NCBI RefSeq assembly: GCF_000003195.3
Contig: NC_012873.2
Coordinates: forward strand, 41,534,061-41,598,060
DNA from: Sorghum bicolor
Taxonomy: Eukaryota; Streptophyta; Magnoliopsida; Poales; Poaceae
Reading direction: 5' to 3'
Length of the DNA stretch: 64,000 nt
The stretch's first letter is position 1. Each line of letters opens with the position of its first letter. The notes under the pieces are model-generated. The model had not been told where the DNA came from. It did not search any database and saw only the letters and a program-made list of their open reading frames with translations. Shown in pieces: positions 34,949-44,383 of this stretch. Position numbers and translations under genes: made by a program.

Positions 34949-36153
34949 TTGATGCAAGTAACTACTGGAGTAACCCCGTCACTGAAGTTAACTACTGACC
35001 TTCTGCCGGTCAAGAGAGGCGATCCAGAACGCCCCGTCATCCCGATCTCCATCGGCATGGTGGACTTTCCAGAAGCACTCTGTGACTTTGGCTCTAGTGT
35101 CAACATTATGCCCAGGGTACTCTATGAAAAATTCTTTACATATCCTTTATTAGAAACAACCATGTGTTTGCAGATCAGGCGTTAAGTTTCCCAAAAGGAA
35201 TATTGAAGAATCTTTGTGTCCGAGTTGGTACCTTGTATGCCCCAGTAGACTTCGTGGTGATAGAGACCGGAAATGATGAGAGGGCACCCATCATCTTAGG
35301 GAGGCCATTCTTGAACACCTCGGGAGCTATCATCTATGCTAGTGCTGCCAAGATCAGTTTCTACATCAAAGGGAAGAAGGAGACGTTTTCCTTCAAGAAC
35401 AGGACTACACAAATCCCAGACCAATCTAGACGTGAATCAAGGAAGAGGACCAACAGGAGGAACAGGAACAAGCAAGTGTGGACCGAGTCAGCTAAGGTGG
35501 TCACTGCAGTTCATGGAGGTCAAGATCATCGACTTAAATCACCATTTTTGACCAAGAAGGATGACCCAAGAATGCCAAGCATCTATTGCTCTATAAATGG
35601 ATATAACTTCTACAAGACGACTTGCGACACCGGATCAGGCGTCAACCTAATAGCCGCAGTCACCTATCGGCTCTTGTTCGGGACTATGCCCCTAAAACCA
35701 ACATACATTCAGCTCCAGATGGCAGATCAGACATTTTAAGAAGTTAAAGGTATAGTAACCGATGTCCCTGTCAAAATATACAATCATTTTGTCTACACAG
35801 ACTTTCATGTTATTGACATGGGAGAAGACGAATACGATTCACCCATCATCCTTGGAAGACCGTTCCTCAACACCGTTAAAGCAATCATCTACATTGGAAC
35901 TGGAGAAGTCCATATGCACTTCCTCTCAGAGAAGGTATGCCGCTATTTTACTGACCCTAACTATATCGTTGAAGACTCTAAGCAGGTCAGGAAACGATGC
36001 AACCGCAACCAGAGGAGGCAAATCATCAAGGACGGATGGGCAGACTACGAAGGAGAAGTGGTAAGGTCTGAAGACATACAGTTTAAACAAAATTATCCTG
36101 AGGAGACCGTAGCACCGAGTCAGGTGTGGAAAGAGAAGATAACTATACAATAG
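34949..36153 (+). pseudogene. Two tandem retropepsin-like modules
   Basis: Module 1 starts at about 35005 (VIPISIGMVDFPEALCDFGS) and, after a frameshift near 35170, runs to IILGRPFLNTSGAIIYA at about 35335. Module 2, in the second frame, starts near 35570 (YCSINGYNFYKTTCDTGSGV), passes a TAA at 35737 and ends with SPIILGRPFLNTVKAIIYI near 35890. Each has the D-[TF]-G-S site and the ILGRPFLNT flap-region signature of Athila/Tat aspartic proteases. In module 1 the site is DFGS rather than DTGS or DLGA. After module 2 a basic tail ends at a TAG at 36151, at the start of the inverted LTR segment. Single-module proteases are the rule in this lineage, so the pair is unusual. Confidence 0.72.
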
Positions 36154-36294
36154 ATAACCCCCCTGCAGAAATAGATAAACACCAAAGCTCGTGGAATTAT
36201 GTCAGATAAAACCCTAATTCTAGATGTTTGTTTCATATTGATCCTTTTCCATGTTTATTTGATTATTAATTTTAGTACTTAAGGACCGTCAACA
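36148..36294 (-). repeat. Inverted copy of LTR start
   Basis: Read on the minus strand this begins TGTTGACGGTCCTTAAGTA and then follows the first ~147 bp of the LTR at 31772, including AGGGTTTTATCTGACA and CTATTTCTGCAGGGGG, with scattered substitutions. It therefore forms a terminal inverted repeat with 31772-31915. Confidence 0.88.
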
Positions 36295-36847
36295 CTTGTC
36301 TACCATTATTTCTTCCTTTTGGTGGAAAGATCCTTTTTGGAGATTAATGCCAAAGGGGGAGAAATATTGGAAGGGAGTGTAAGGAAGGAGAGATTGATAT
36401 GTGGATTGAAAGGGGTAAAGGAGAGGCATATAAGAGTTTCCAAAATTTTGTGTGGTGTGTGTAAGGATAGTTGATGATCTTGATAAGGACCACTTATGCT
36501 AGTGTGATGTTCTTGACTTGAATGGTAGTTGCCTTTACTTTATGTGTTGTTCTGGCATGTGCGGTAGTGCCGCCCTTTGCTGGCCAGCAAACCTTGAGTG
36601 CATGACCTGCCATGAGCATCACGTTTATCATGTTGACACCTTGCACCCCATGGATGCTAAGATATAGAAGAGTTCCCACACTACATCTTCAATATGTGCA
36701 TTTGGCATTTGAGGCCAAAATTTGAAATTCCATTCTATGCACATATTTAAGGGGAACTCACTATATCATAGGATTCAAAATCTTAATGTTTATCAATCTC
36801 TTGTAAGATTTAATTGTGTTGTCATCAATCACCAAAAAGGGGGAGAT
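36295..36847 (+). mobile_element. SIRE-like Copia tail before 3' LTR
   Basis: Non-coding internal sequence ends in a polypurine tract (AAAAAGGGGGAGAT, 36834-36847) directly followed by an LTR start. A second purine run with a similar AAAGGGGGAGAA lies at about 36352. The rest of this element is missing on the left, where the Gypsy element abuts. Confidence 0.65.
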
Positions 36848-37509
36848 TGAAAGTACATCTAGCCCTTTGTGGGTTTTGGTGAATTGAATGACAACATGAT
36901 TAAAGGTCTAATAAGTTTGCTAAGTGTTGAACATGATATTGAGTCTATTGCACATACTTGTGGATTGTGTATTAACAAGTATGTTCAAGGCTCAACAAGC
37001 AGGTAAACTTGATGATATGCCACATAGTGTTGAAATGAAGGCCAAATTGTGTATTGTTGTATTAGAGGATTATGGAAACAATCTAGGTCAAGCAAAAGAC
37101 AACAATGCAAATGAAATCTATGGAATGACTTCTATGTTGTGGGATATCATAGCATCATGAGAAAGCAAGCATACTTGGATGCTTAATGTGATATGACTTG
37201 AGTATGGCTTGATAAGGTGAAGATAGCAAGGAAAGGGCTTCGACGGACTAAGCAGAGGTGAAGGGATAAGCAACGGCTTAAGGACTGAGGTACCATGGCT
37301 AAGGTGAAGAAGAGAGTACTTGCATTGAGTCGAGGAACTAATCAAGCTATGAGGAGTCATATTGTGTTGAGGATCAAATCATTATTAGAAGTTACTTGAA
37401 GCCATGGAGGTGAACTCTTATGTGTTGAAATCGGTCAAGTCACATGCTCAGGGTGTGTTTGCTCAAGAAAAGGAGACAAAGTTGATTGCAACCCTTTATG
37501 GAGTAATAT
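36848..37509 (+). mobile_element. SIRE-like 3' LTR, truncated by a later insertion
   Basis: Begins TGAAAGTACATCTAGCCC, a canonical SIRE-type LTR start in plus orientation, and follows the same order of blocks as the LTR at 37510 (GAATGACAAC, GACAACAATGCAAATG, GAAGATAGCAAGGAAAGG). It breaks at 37509 where the next LTR begins. Confidence 0.75.
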
Positions 37510-39759
37510 TGAGAAGTGTAAGTGCATTAAGCCACTTAATGTGTTTTGGGTGATTGAATGACAACCATGATTAAAGGAACTAATGATCTTGCTAAGTGTG
37601 AAACAGGGAAAAGCTATCTCACTGGTATTTGATACAAGTTTACAAAAGCCAAAATTATGTATTGTTGTATGAAGCAATCTAGTTCAAGCACAAAACAACA
37701 ATGCAAATGGAATTATTGAAAATGGCTTATTTATTGTGAAGATAGCTATCACTCATATGGAAGCAAAAATGAAAAGTATAAAATTGATTGGATGATTCAA
37801 AGCAACATATGACTTGAAGACTTGAGATGGTGAAGATAGCAAGGAAAGGCTTCGAGGTACTAAGCAAGGGTGAACGGCAAGCAACGGCTTGACGGCTAAA
37901 AAACCTAGCTCGGGTGAAGAAGGAATTACTTGCACTTAGTTGAGGTACTAATCAAGCTCTAAGGGTCATGTTGATGTGGAGGATCAAATCTACTATTGAA
38001 GTAGTTAATGGAAATGACTTGGTACATTTGGAGTCAAATCTATCTATTGAATGGAACCAAGTCATGTGCTCAAGATGGCTATGCTCAAGATGAAAACAAG
38101 TTTGACATGATGACATCCTCAGCTTATCAAGAATTAAAAGAAAGGCTTTGGTTTGATGGAAGCGTCTCAAGTGGTTTCAATTTGATTTGTCTTTTGATCT
38201 TGAGTTGATAGGAAAGCCGTACTATTAAGAAGGATGCATCATGATCATAGATTAATACTCTCTAGTGCTCAAGTCAACCCATGTGAGGTCATAGAAAGAC
38301 TAACCTGAGAGTTGAACTCAATGTGCACACGCCATGCATACCGGACGTGTCCGGTATGATACCGGACGCATCCGGTATGGGTACTGTTGCGCATACTGAC
38401 TTTTTGAGATGTGCTGACCAAGGAGCTGTTCCGGCGCGCGTCAGCACTTCCGGCGCACGTCAGCAGTGTTGACACGTTGGAAGTTCCGACGTACGTCGGG
38501 AGTTCCGACATAGGCTTCTCCGTGGTAGGGAGTAACAAGCTAACAGGGGTAAAGTCTTTTGGCCTCGACCATATCGGACGTGTCCGGTATGATACCGGAC
38601 GCGTCCGATATGGCCAACGGCTAGTTTTCAAATCTGGCTTTATATACCCCTCAGCTCTCTTCTTTTAGGGTTGCTGATTCTTTTGGTTTTGGGACACATT
38701 ACTGAGCTTTGCTAACTCTCCCCAACCCTCTCTTTGTGAGTGTTTGATCTACATTGACAAATCCAACTTGTGGGTTGAAAGATTTTCGGTTTTGAGAGCA
38801 AGGCACCACTTGAGCACTTGAGCATATTGTCTATCTCGTGATTTGCATTTGTTACTCTTGGACTCTTTGGTCCTAGACGGTTAGGCGTCGCCAGAGAGCA
38901 CCCAAGTGTTTGTAGTTGCCTCAGATTGTTTGTGCAGGTCGGATTTTGCCTCTGCAAGGGAAGAAATAACCTAGTGGAAGGAGGATTTGGAGTTGAAAGA
39001 GACTCCGGCTAGAGTTACCTTCGCGGTATCCTCTAGTGAGGACCTTTGAGCTAGAGTGACCTTAGTGGTAGCCTCTAGGTCATCGAGTGCCTTACCCGTA
39101 GCCCCCTCAATGGAGATTAGGTCTCAACGGAGACTGAACTTCGGTAAAACAAATTTTGTGTCTCCCTTTGCATTACATTTGAAATTTGTGCGTTATCTAT
39201 CGTGTGAGCTACTCTGCAGGGTTCTAGTATCATACATACTGTGATTGAGGTTCTTGCAGGTAGAAGAAGAAGTTTCACGGCACAAGGATTGGAAATCCTC
39301 TGCTCGTGAATTTTGGACGCATCCGGAATCAAGTCGGACGCGTCTGGGTTGGGCCAGCACAGCAGAATATATATAAATTGTATTATCTATGTTGGATACC
39401 TTTTTGCAAGGTGTTGTATATTTATACACCATCATATAAGCTGTGTGTAGGTTTAGGAGAAGCTGGAGAACAAAAACAGCTAGGTGTTGTGTGCTCGTAT
39501 ATCTCGGACGTGTCCGGGTTGATACCGGACGCGTCCGGTATTTGCGAGTTGTCAAGAATATTTCTTTCTGCGATCTAATCTTTGTGGTGCAGGTGTTAGA
39601 CTTATTTAATATTGTTTACAACTATTTCTCTGATTATCTTTGTGTGCAGTTTTTCATTTGCGTGGAAAACTCTGGTTCTAATTGTTTTCGCATTTTATAG
39701 TTGTAAATTTTCAGAAACGCCTATTCACCCCCCCCTCTAGGCGCATCCTTGGTCCTTCA
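37510..39759 (+). repeat. 5' LTR of non-autonomous Copia
   Basis: Starts TGAGAAGTGTAAG and ends GGTCCTTCA, 2250 bp, next to a PBS. It aligns in order with the truncated LTR at 36848. A TATA box (TTTATATA, 38638-38645) precedes a leader-like region with CTCTCTTCTTTTAGGG. It contains four of the nine palindrome pairs and, at 38429-38510, a different repeat (TTCCGGCGC / TTCCGACGTACG) with 19-bp spacing. Confidence 0.75.
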
Positions 39760-39760
39760 A

Positions 39761-39773
39761 TGGGTATGAGAGC
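39761..39773 (+). other. Primer binding site, initiator Met tRNA type
   Basis: TGGGTATGAGAGC follows the LTR end by one base. It resembles the TGGTATCAGAGC site used by plant Copia elements, with one insertion and one substitution. Confidence 0.65.
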
Positions 39774-39812
39774 AAGGTCTCACGATCGAGCTTCACCGCT
39801 TGTGAGAAAAGG

Positions 39813-41750
39813 ATGTCGACGCCTAATGACATGGATCCCATACTTCTCCTAAATGATGGTTCGAACTTTCTATCTTGGTCAATTCATGTACTCAATACTT
39901 TTTGGACTATCAGTCCACTTGTAGAGCAGATTGTGGATGCAAGTATATCTCCTTCCATAGTTGATTGGTTTAGTTATAAGAATATTCCAAAAGAGGAAGA
40001 GATATATGTGCAACTCAATGCTCTAGCTGCTAATGTCATTTTGAGTACATTAAGTGTAGAGGTTCAAGATGAAGCAATTTACAATGGACAAACTCCTCCA
40101 TCAAGTGCTCATGTCATTTGGGTCAAATTGTTTGAGTTATATGGAAAACCAAATGACAATGAGTGCTATGTGTGGAAGACAAAGGATAATATGTCCACTA
40201 TACTTCACTGCAATGAAGAAACATCCGGTAACCCCAAGAGTGTAGAGCCAAAGCTGATCGAGGCAGATGCTGCTGTGCTGGTAGTGCAGCGCATACCGGA
40301 CGTGTCCGACATGATACTGGACGTGTCCGGTATGGCTGTGGCAGTAGGACAGCAAGCAGATCAATGCAGCAATAATGCACCTCAATGGAGATCAAGTGAT
40401 GAGTCAACAATAGAATCCCATGACTCTCATCAGTTGTGTCTCATGGCCAAGAAGAGCAAGAAGAAGAAGAAGAAAGCAACCAAGCAAGAGAAGGCTCAAG
40501 AGAATGATCAAAGAGAAAGTGAAAATGCTTGATCATCTTAGCAGCAAGGACAAGCTCATGTTCATGAAGCTAGCAAATGAGGAAGAAGAGCAAAAATTTC
40601 ATGATCAAGACATGTCCCTCATATCCAAGCTTGAAGAGCTAAAGGAAATGAATGAGATGTATGAAAAATTGTCAATTGAGCATGATTTTGTTACTAATGC
40701 TCTTTCTAGTGTTGTTCAACTAGAAAGGGAAAACTTCGAGCTCAAGAAAAGGCTTGACAAGATTTCATGCAACTTCAACACTCTTCAAGTTGTGCATGAG
40801 CAACTCAATTGTTCACATGAAAGCCTAGTAGAATCACATGCCATGCTTGAGATAGCGCATGAGGTTGTTATTACAGTGGTAAAATCCTCTCAGCCTCACA
40901 CTCACCCACTCACTAGCACTCCCTCTAAATTAAATATTTCTTGTGCTAATGAGTGTGCTTCTCAAGCTAGCCAATCTTTGATTGAGCATCATCCGAAAAC
41001 ATTAGGCTCAAAGAAGAAGTAGAAAAATTGAAAAAAGATGTGATTAGGTTGAAGGGTAAGGAGAAAGCACAACCTTCTCAAGATAACCGTGAAAACATGG
41101 TGAAGAAGCTTGAGAAGGGTTCAAATCTTGCTTCCTCCAACATCCAACAAACTAACCACATCACAAGCAAAGCGATGTCAACCAAGAGCAAGAAACATGG
41201 TAAAAGGTTATGCTATGGTTGCGGGGCATATGGGCACATGAGAGATTTGTGTCCAAACAAGAGTTGGGCCAACAAGTGTGAGGTGGCTGAGAAAAAGGCC
41301 TCTAGCAAGTTGGCAAACCAACTCAAGATGGATGAACCTAAAGCTAGCATCAAGTGCAACAAAGTAAGCCACTTGAGCAATAATTGCAAGGATTTCAAGA
41401 AGACAAGAAACAAGGCTCAAGTTGCAACAAGAAGATGTTATGCATGCAATGAGGTTGGACACATGATATATGAGTGTCACAACAAACAAAACAAGGATTG
41501 TAGCAACAAAGGCCACATTTGCTACAATTATAGAAGAAAGGGACATCTAAGCTATGATTGTCCCAAAGGTAACATGCCCAAGCCAAATGCATATGTTTTC
41601 AATGATAAGCTTAGAAGGACCACAAATGGATCTAGTACTAGCCAAGCAAGGTATTCACCACATGCTAGCACTAGAGCCACTTGGGTGCCTAAGCACATTG
41701 CAACTAACTCTATAGGACCCAACAAGAGTTGGGTACCAAAGTGTGCCTAA
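39813..41750 (+). pseudogene. SIRE-like Copia gag
   Basis: Gag is spread over three frames with shifts near 40510 and 41015. The N-terminal UBN2-type gag domain starts MSTPNDMDPILLLNDGSNFL and runs to about 40155. A Lys-rich segment (about 40450), a coiled-coil-like middle (ERENFELKKRLDKI, about 40730) and zinc knuckles (CYGCGAYGHMRDLCP near 41212; CYACNEVGHMIYECH near 41435; CYNYRRKGHLSYDCP near 41520) follow. It ends GPNKSWVPKCA at a stop. The protein would coat element RNA. Oddly, a palindrome pair at 40298-40328 sits in frame and encodes a 7-residue repeat (PDVSDMI / LDVSGMA). Confidence 0.85.
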
Positions 41751-43626
41751 GCTGTGATTGTAGGTACTTGGTGAAGATGAAGGCTTTGGGGTGGTTGAGA
41801 AAGCATACCATGTCTTTACATATGACACGCTCAACCTATCAACTTGTTCATCAATCTCCGATATGGAGTTGACCCAAAGCAAACTAATTGGCCATATCAT
41901 TCATTTCATCTTCATCGTCGAGCAATATTTTCACCTATGTGCAGGTCAATTCAAAGGCAAAAGGAATGGCTAGAAAACAAAATGATTAGTTTCTGTCCTG
42001 TGCATGTCGGATGTGTTCGACATTGGGTCGGACGTGTCCGATATTCTCGGGGCAGGAATTTCTGATGAAAAGCCCATGAAAAGACCTAGGCCAGAAGTAC
42101 TTTAGTATTTAACCACTAATGTTGTCCCAGGATTGGTTCTACTGCCCAGATCATTTATTGCAGGGATGTGGCACATGTCGGACGCGTCCGACATTGTCTC
42201 GGACGTGTCCAAAATTTACGTGGCTGAAATAACTTCGGTTTGCAAGCCAAGAATTGATCCTTGAACCTTATTTATCATAAGCCTGTCATATTAATGAGTT
42301 TATGAGATTACTGACCTATGATTTGAGCTTGTAGACCTTGATAAAATTGGATCAATAAAATTAAAAATTATGTATGGTCATCTGGTGATTGGACTTCAAA
42401 TGTTAATGACCATACTTCAAATTACACTCAGTGGTATTCATAGGAGCTCAAGGCTAAGTCATATGAGCATTGTAAGTGCATGTAAGGCCCTTATGCTAGA
42501 ATGTGCATTTGATTGACTTAAGATAGAATCTTTTCAAAATCTCTAATAGCATGAGTAGGCTGAGTGGTTTGTGAAAACAATTGGTTCTGGGTCTTTGTGG
42601 CCTAATCATGTTAAGTGTGGTTATTGTTCTCCTTGGTTGATTGTCTGCCTAATCACACTCGGCATGATTCTCTCAAGTCCTAAGTCACTCTTTTATCTCT
42701 ACCCCTCTAAGTCAATAGGAGACTCATGGACATAAGACTGAGGAAAGAATCCTTGAAGAAATTTCAAAAACAGATTTGAAATATTTTAGAGTACAAATTG
42801 TGAAGAAAAGAGATGAGAAATGATTGGATTAAGTAATTCAAATATATATATGTGTTTGGACTCAGTGTTAACATAGAAGGTGTCTTGGATCAAAAAAAAG
42901 AAATACAACAAACAGTTTGGAGCCCGAGCATCTCAGACGCGTCCGGCTCCATCTCGGACACGTCCGGTATGCGCGGGGTTAAAGAAGCAGCATACCCTTT
43001 CAGACCTGTTCTCTCCTCATTCCCCTCTCTCCCTCCCAACTACCAATCGCCACTTCTCTCTTATCACATTGGATATTTCGTGAGTTGACTGTGGAAAAGG
43101 AAGGGAGGAAGGTGGATTGGAGTCACCAAGCATCAAGAGTCAAGGATCTGCAGCAAGAAATCGAAGGCCCAACTTTTCCTCTACTCTCACGGTATTCAAA
43201 TCTCAGACTCCTTTCGATCTATTGGATAGAGCTTTATTTCCAAATCCCTTTGGTGAAGATGCTACATTTCTTGTCTAGAAGTTGTGTCTAAAGTATGGAT
43301 TGAACTGGTTGAGATTTGAAGTTGGAACCCTAGGATGAGGCTGCTGCGTCCAGGTCATACGCGTCCGACCTCATACGCGTCCGGTATGGATCAGCAGAGC
43401 AGCACCTGCTATTTTTTTGCTTTAGACTCATTTCCCTATTGTCTTAGATGATCTCAATAATTGTTATAGATGCTTTGTGAACCTATTTGACATTGATTTG
43501 TGTCTAGGTGATTACAAATTCATCGAATGATTATTGTTTCATCTTATGGCAATGTGAGAGGCACATTTGGACATGGCTCTAAATGCTGATATATCTCTAT
43601 GATGTTTACGGATTCAGGGGGAGCTC
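41751..43626 (+). other. Non-coding interior of Copia element
   Basis: This is where protease, integrase and reverse transcriptase should follow gag, and none can be found. It holds four palindrome pairs and AT-rich sequence. A purine-rich GATTCAGGGGGAGCTC lies just before the next ORF. Confidence 0.6.
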
Positions 43627-44383
43627 ATGACTAGAGATGAACAGATTGAGCCACGGGCTAAGCACAAGAATGATCCCATTGCCATGAAGTACTACAAAAG
43701 AACAAGGGAAGCTAGAAGAGCAGCTGGCAGCGGTAGTGGCAGTGGCAGTGGAGATAGGAGGAGGAAGTCTGGTAGGCTTGCAGATAGACCGCCAGTAGAT
43801 TATGCAGAAGGTAGTGATGATGATGATTCATCCTCTGCTTCAGAGTCAGACCAGTTTAGAGTTGAGGCCAGAGGTGAAATTGAGTCTAAGCATGAGTCAG
43901 GCAATGGTCAAGAGTCTGAGGACAGTGATGAAGAGCATGTGCAGACTCAGAATGTACCACCAGCACAGCAGCCAGGACAGGGAGGTGCACGTCACTTGGT
44001 GCAACCTAGAGTCTATGCTCCTAATGTGCCAGATTTTGTGAGGAGAACCAATTACAAGAGCATGGGGATGACAAAGAGAGTGAAGACTCTTAGGAGTGAG
44101 AACCCCTGGACTCAGCAGCATGTGATGTATGACTACAGGTTTCACACTTTGTTTTAGATTGACTTCTACACCAGTGTTATTTTGACTAGAAATCCTGTGG
44201 TTATCAAGTCTCAGTGGGCTAAGTGGAAGGAGTTGAAGGCTCACAAGAAGCCTCCACTTGATCGAGCTGTTGATATTTGTGCAAGGATTGGTGCTAGTGA
44301 GATCATGTCTTTCAAGCATGATTGGAACATAGAGATAGTGGCCCAGTTCTATGCCACTTTGTATGTTGATTCAGATAGGGTGA
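43627..44383 (+). pseudogene. Downstream ORF of Copia element, truncated
   Basis: The frame opens at 43627, meets a TAG at 44155 and continues in the same phase until a Gypsy LTR cuts it at 44384. It encodes a basic N-terminus with a Ser-Gly run (AGSGSGSGSGD), an acidic Ser/Asp/Glu-rich stretch, then a folded-looking part with RRTNYKSMGMTKRVKTLR and, after the TAG, FKHDWNIEIVAQFYATLYVD. I associate this WNxExxxQFYATLY type of segment with accessory ORFs of grass retroelements, but no biochemical function is established from sequence. The ORF is on the same strand as gag. Confidence 0.6.

Larger units (their letters stand above)
31772..36294 (+). mobile_element. Gypsy (Athila/Tat-like) element lacking reverse transcriptase
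   Basis: The order is a 5' LTR (31772-33409), a PBS, a gag frame, two protease-like modules, then, instead of a 3' LTR, an inverted copy of about 147 bp of the LTR start (36148-36294). There is no reverse transcriptase, RNase H or integrase. The outer ends are thus TGTTGACGGTCCTTAAGTA and its reverse complement. I see no target duplication (TACAC versus CTTGT). It may be a non-autonomous family member rearranged at its 3' side, or two opposite copies joined by deletion. Confidence 0.7.
38343..43382. repeat. Nine paired GGACGYGTCC palindromes, 21-bp phase
   Basis: Pair starts are 38343/38364, 38576/38597, 39315/39336, 39506/39527, 40298/40319, 42009/42030, 42180/42201, 42935/42956 and 43357/43373. 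The first eight have a start-to-start distance of exactly 21 bp; the ninth is 16 bp and its units read ATACGCGTCC. Most units are palindromes with C or T at the centre (GGACGCGTCC, GGACGTGTCC); single-base variants such as GGACGCATCC occur. Flanks often extend the dyad (ACCGG...CCGGT). Confidence 0.9.
37510..44383 (+). mobile_element. Copia element with gag but no pol
   Basis: The order is a 5' LTR (37510-39759), PBS (39761), gag (39813-41750), 1.9 kb of non-coding DNA, then an unrelated downstream ORF (43627) cut off at 44383 by a Gypsy LTR. No protease, integrase or reverse transcriptase is seen where they should follow gag, so this is a non-autonomous SIRE-like derivative. Its 3' LTR lies outside the window or is lost. 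It carries nine paired GGACGYGTCC palindromes (see the repeat entry). Confidence 0.78.

Noticed and set aside
38343..43382. CRISPR-like or ordinary tandem array
   Set aside because: Units are 10-bp palindromes in isolated pairs hundreds of bases apart in a plant retroelement; there are no spacers of uniform length or cas genes.
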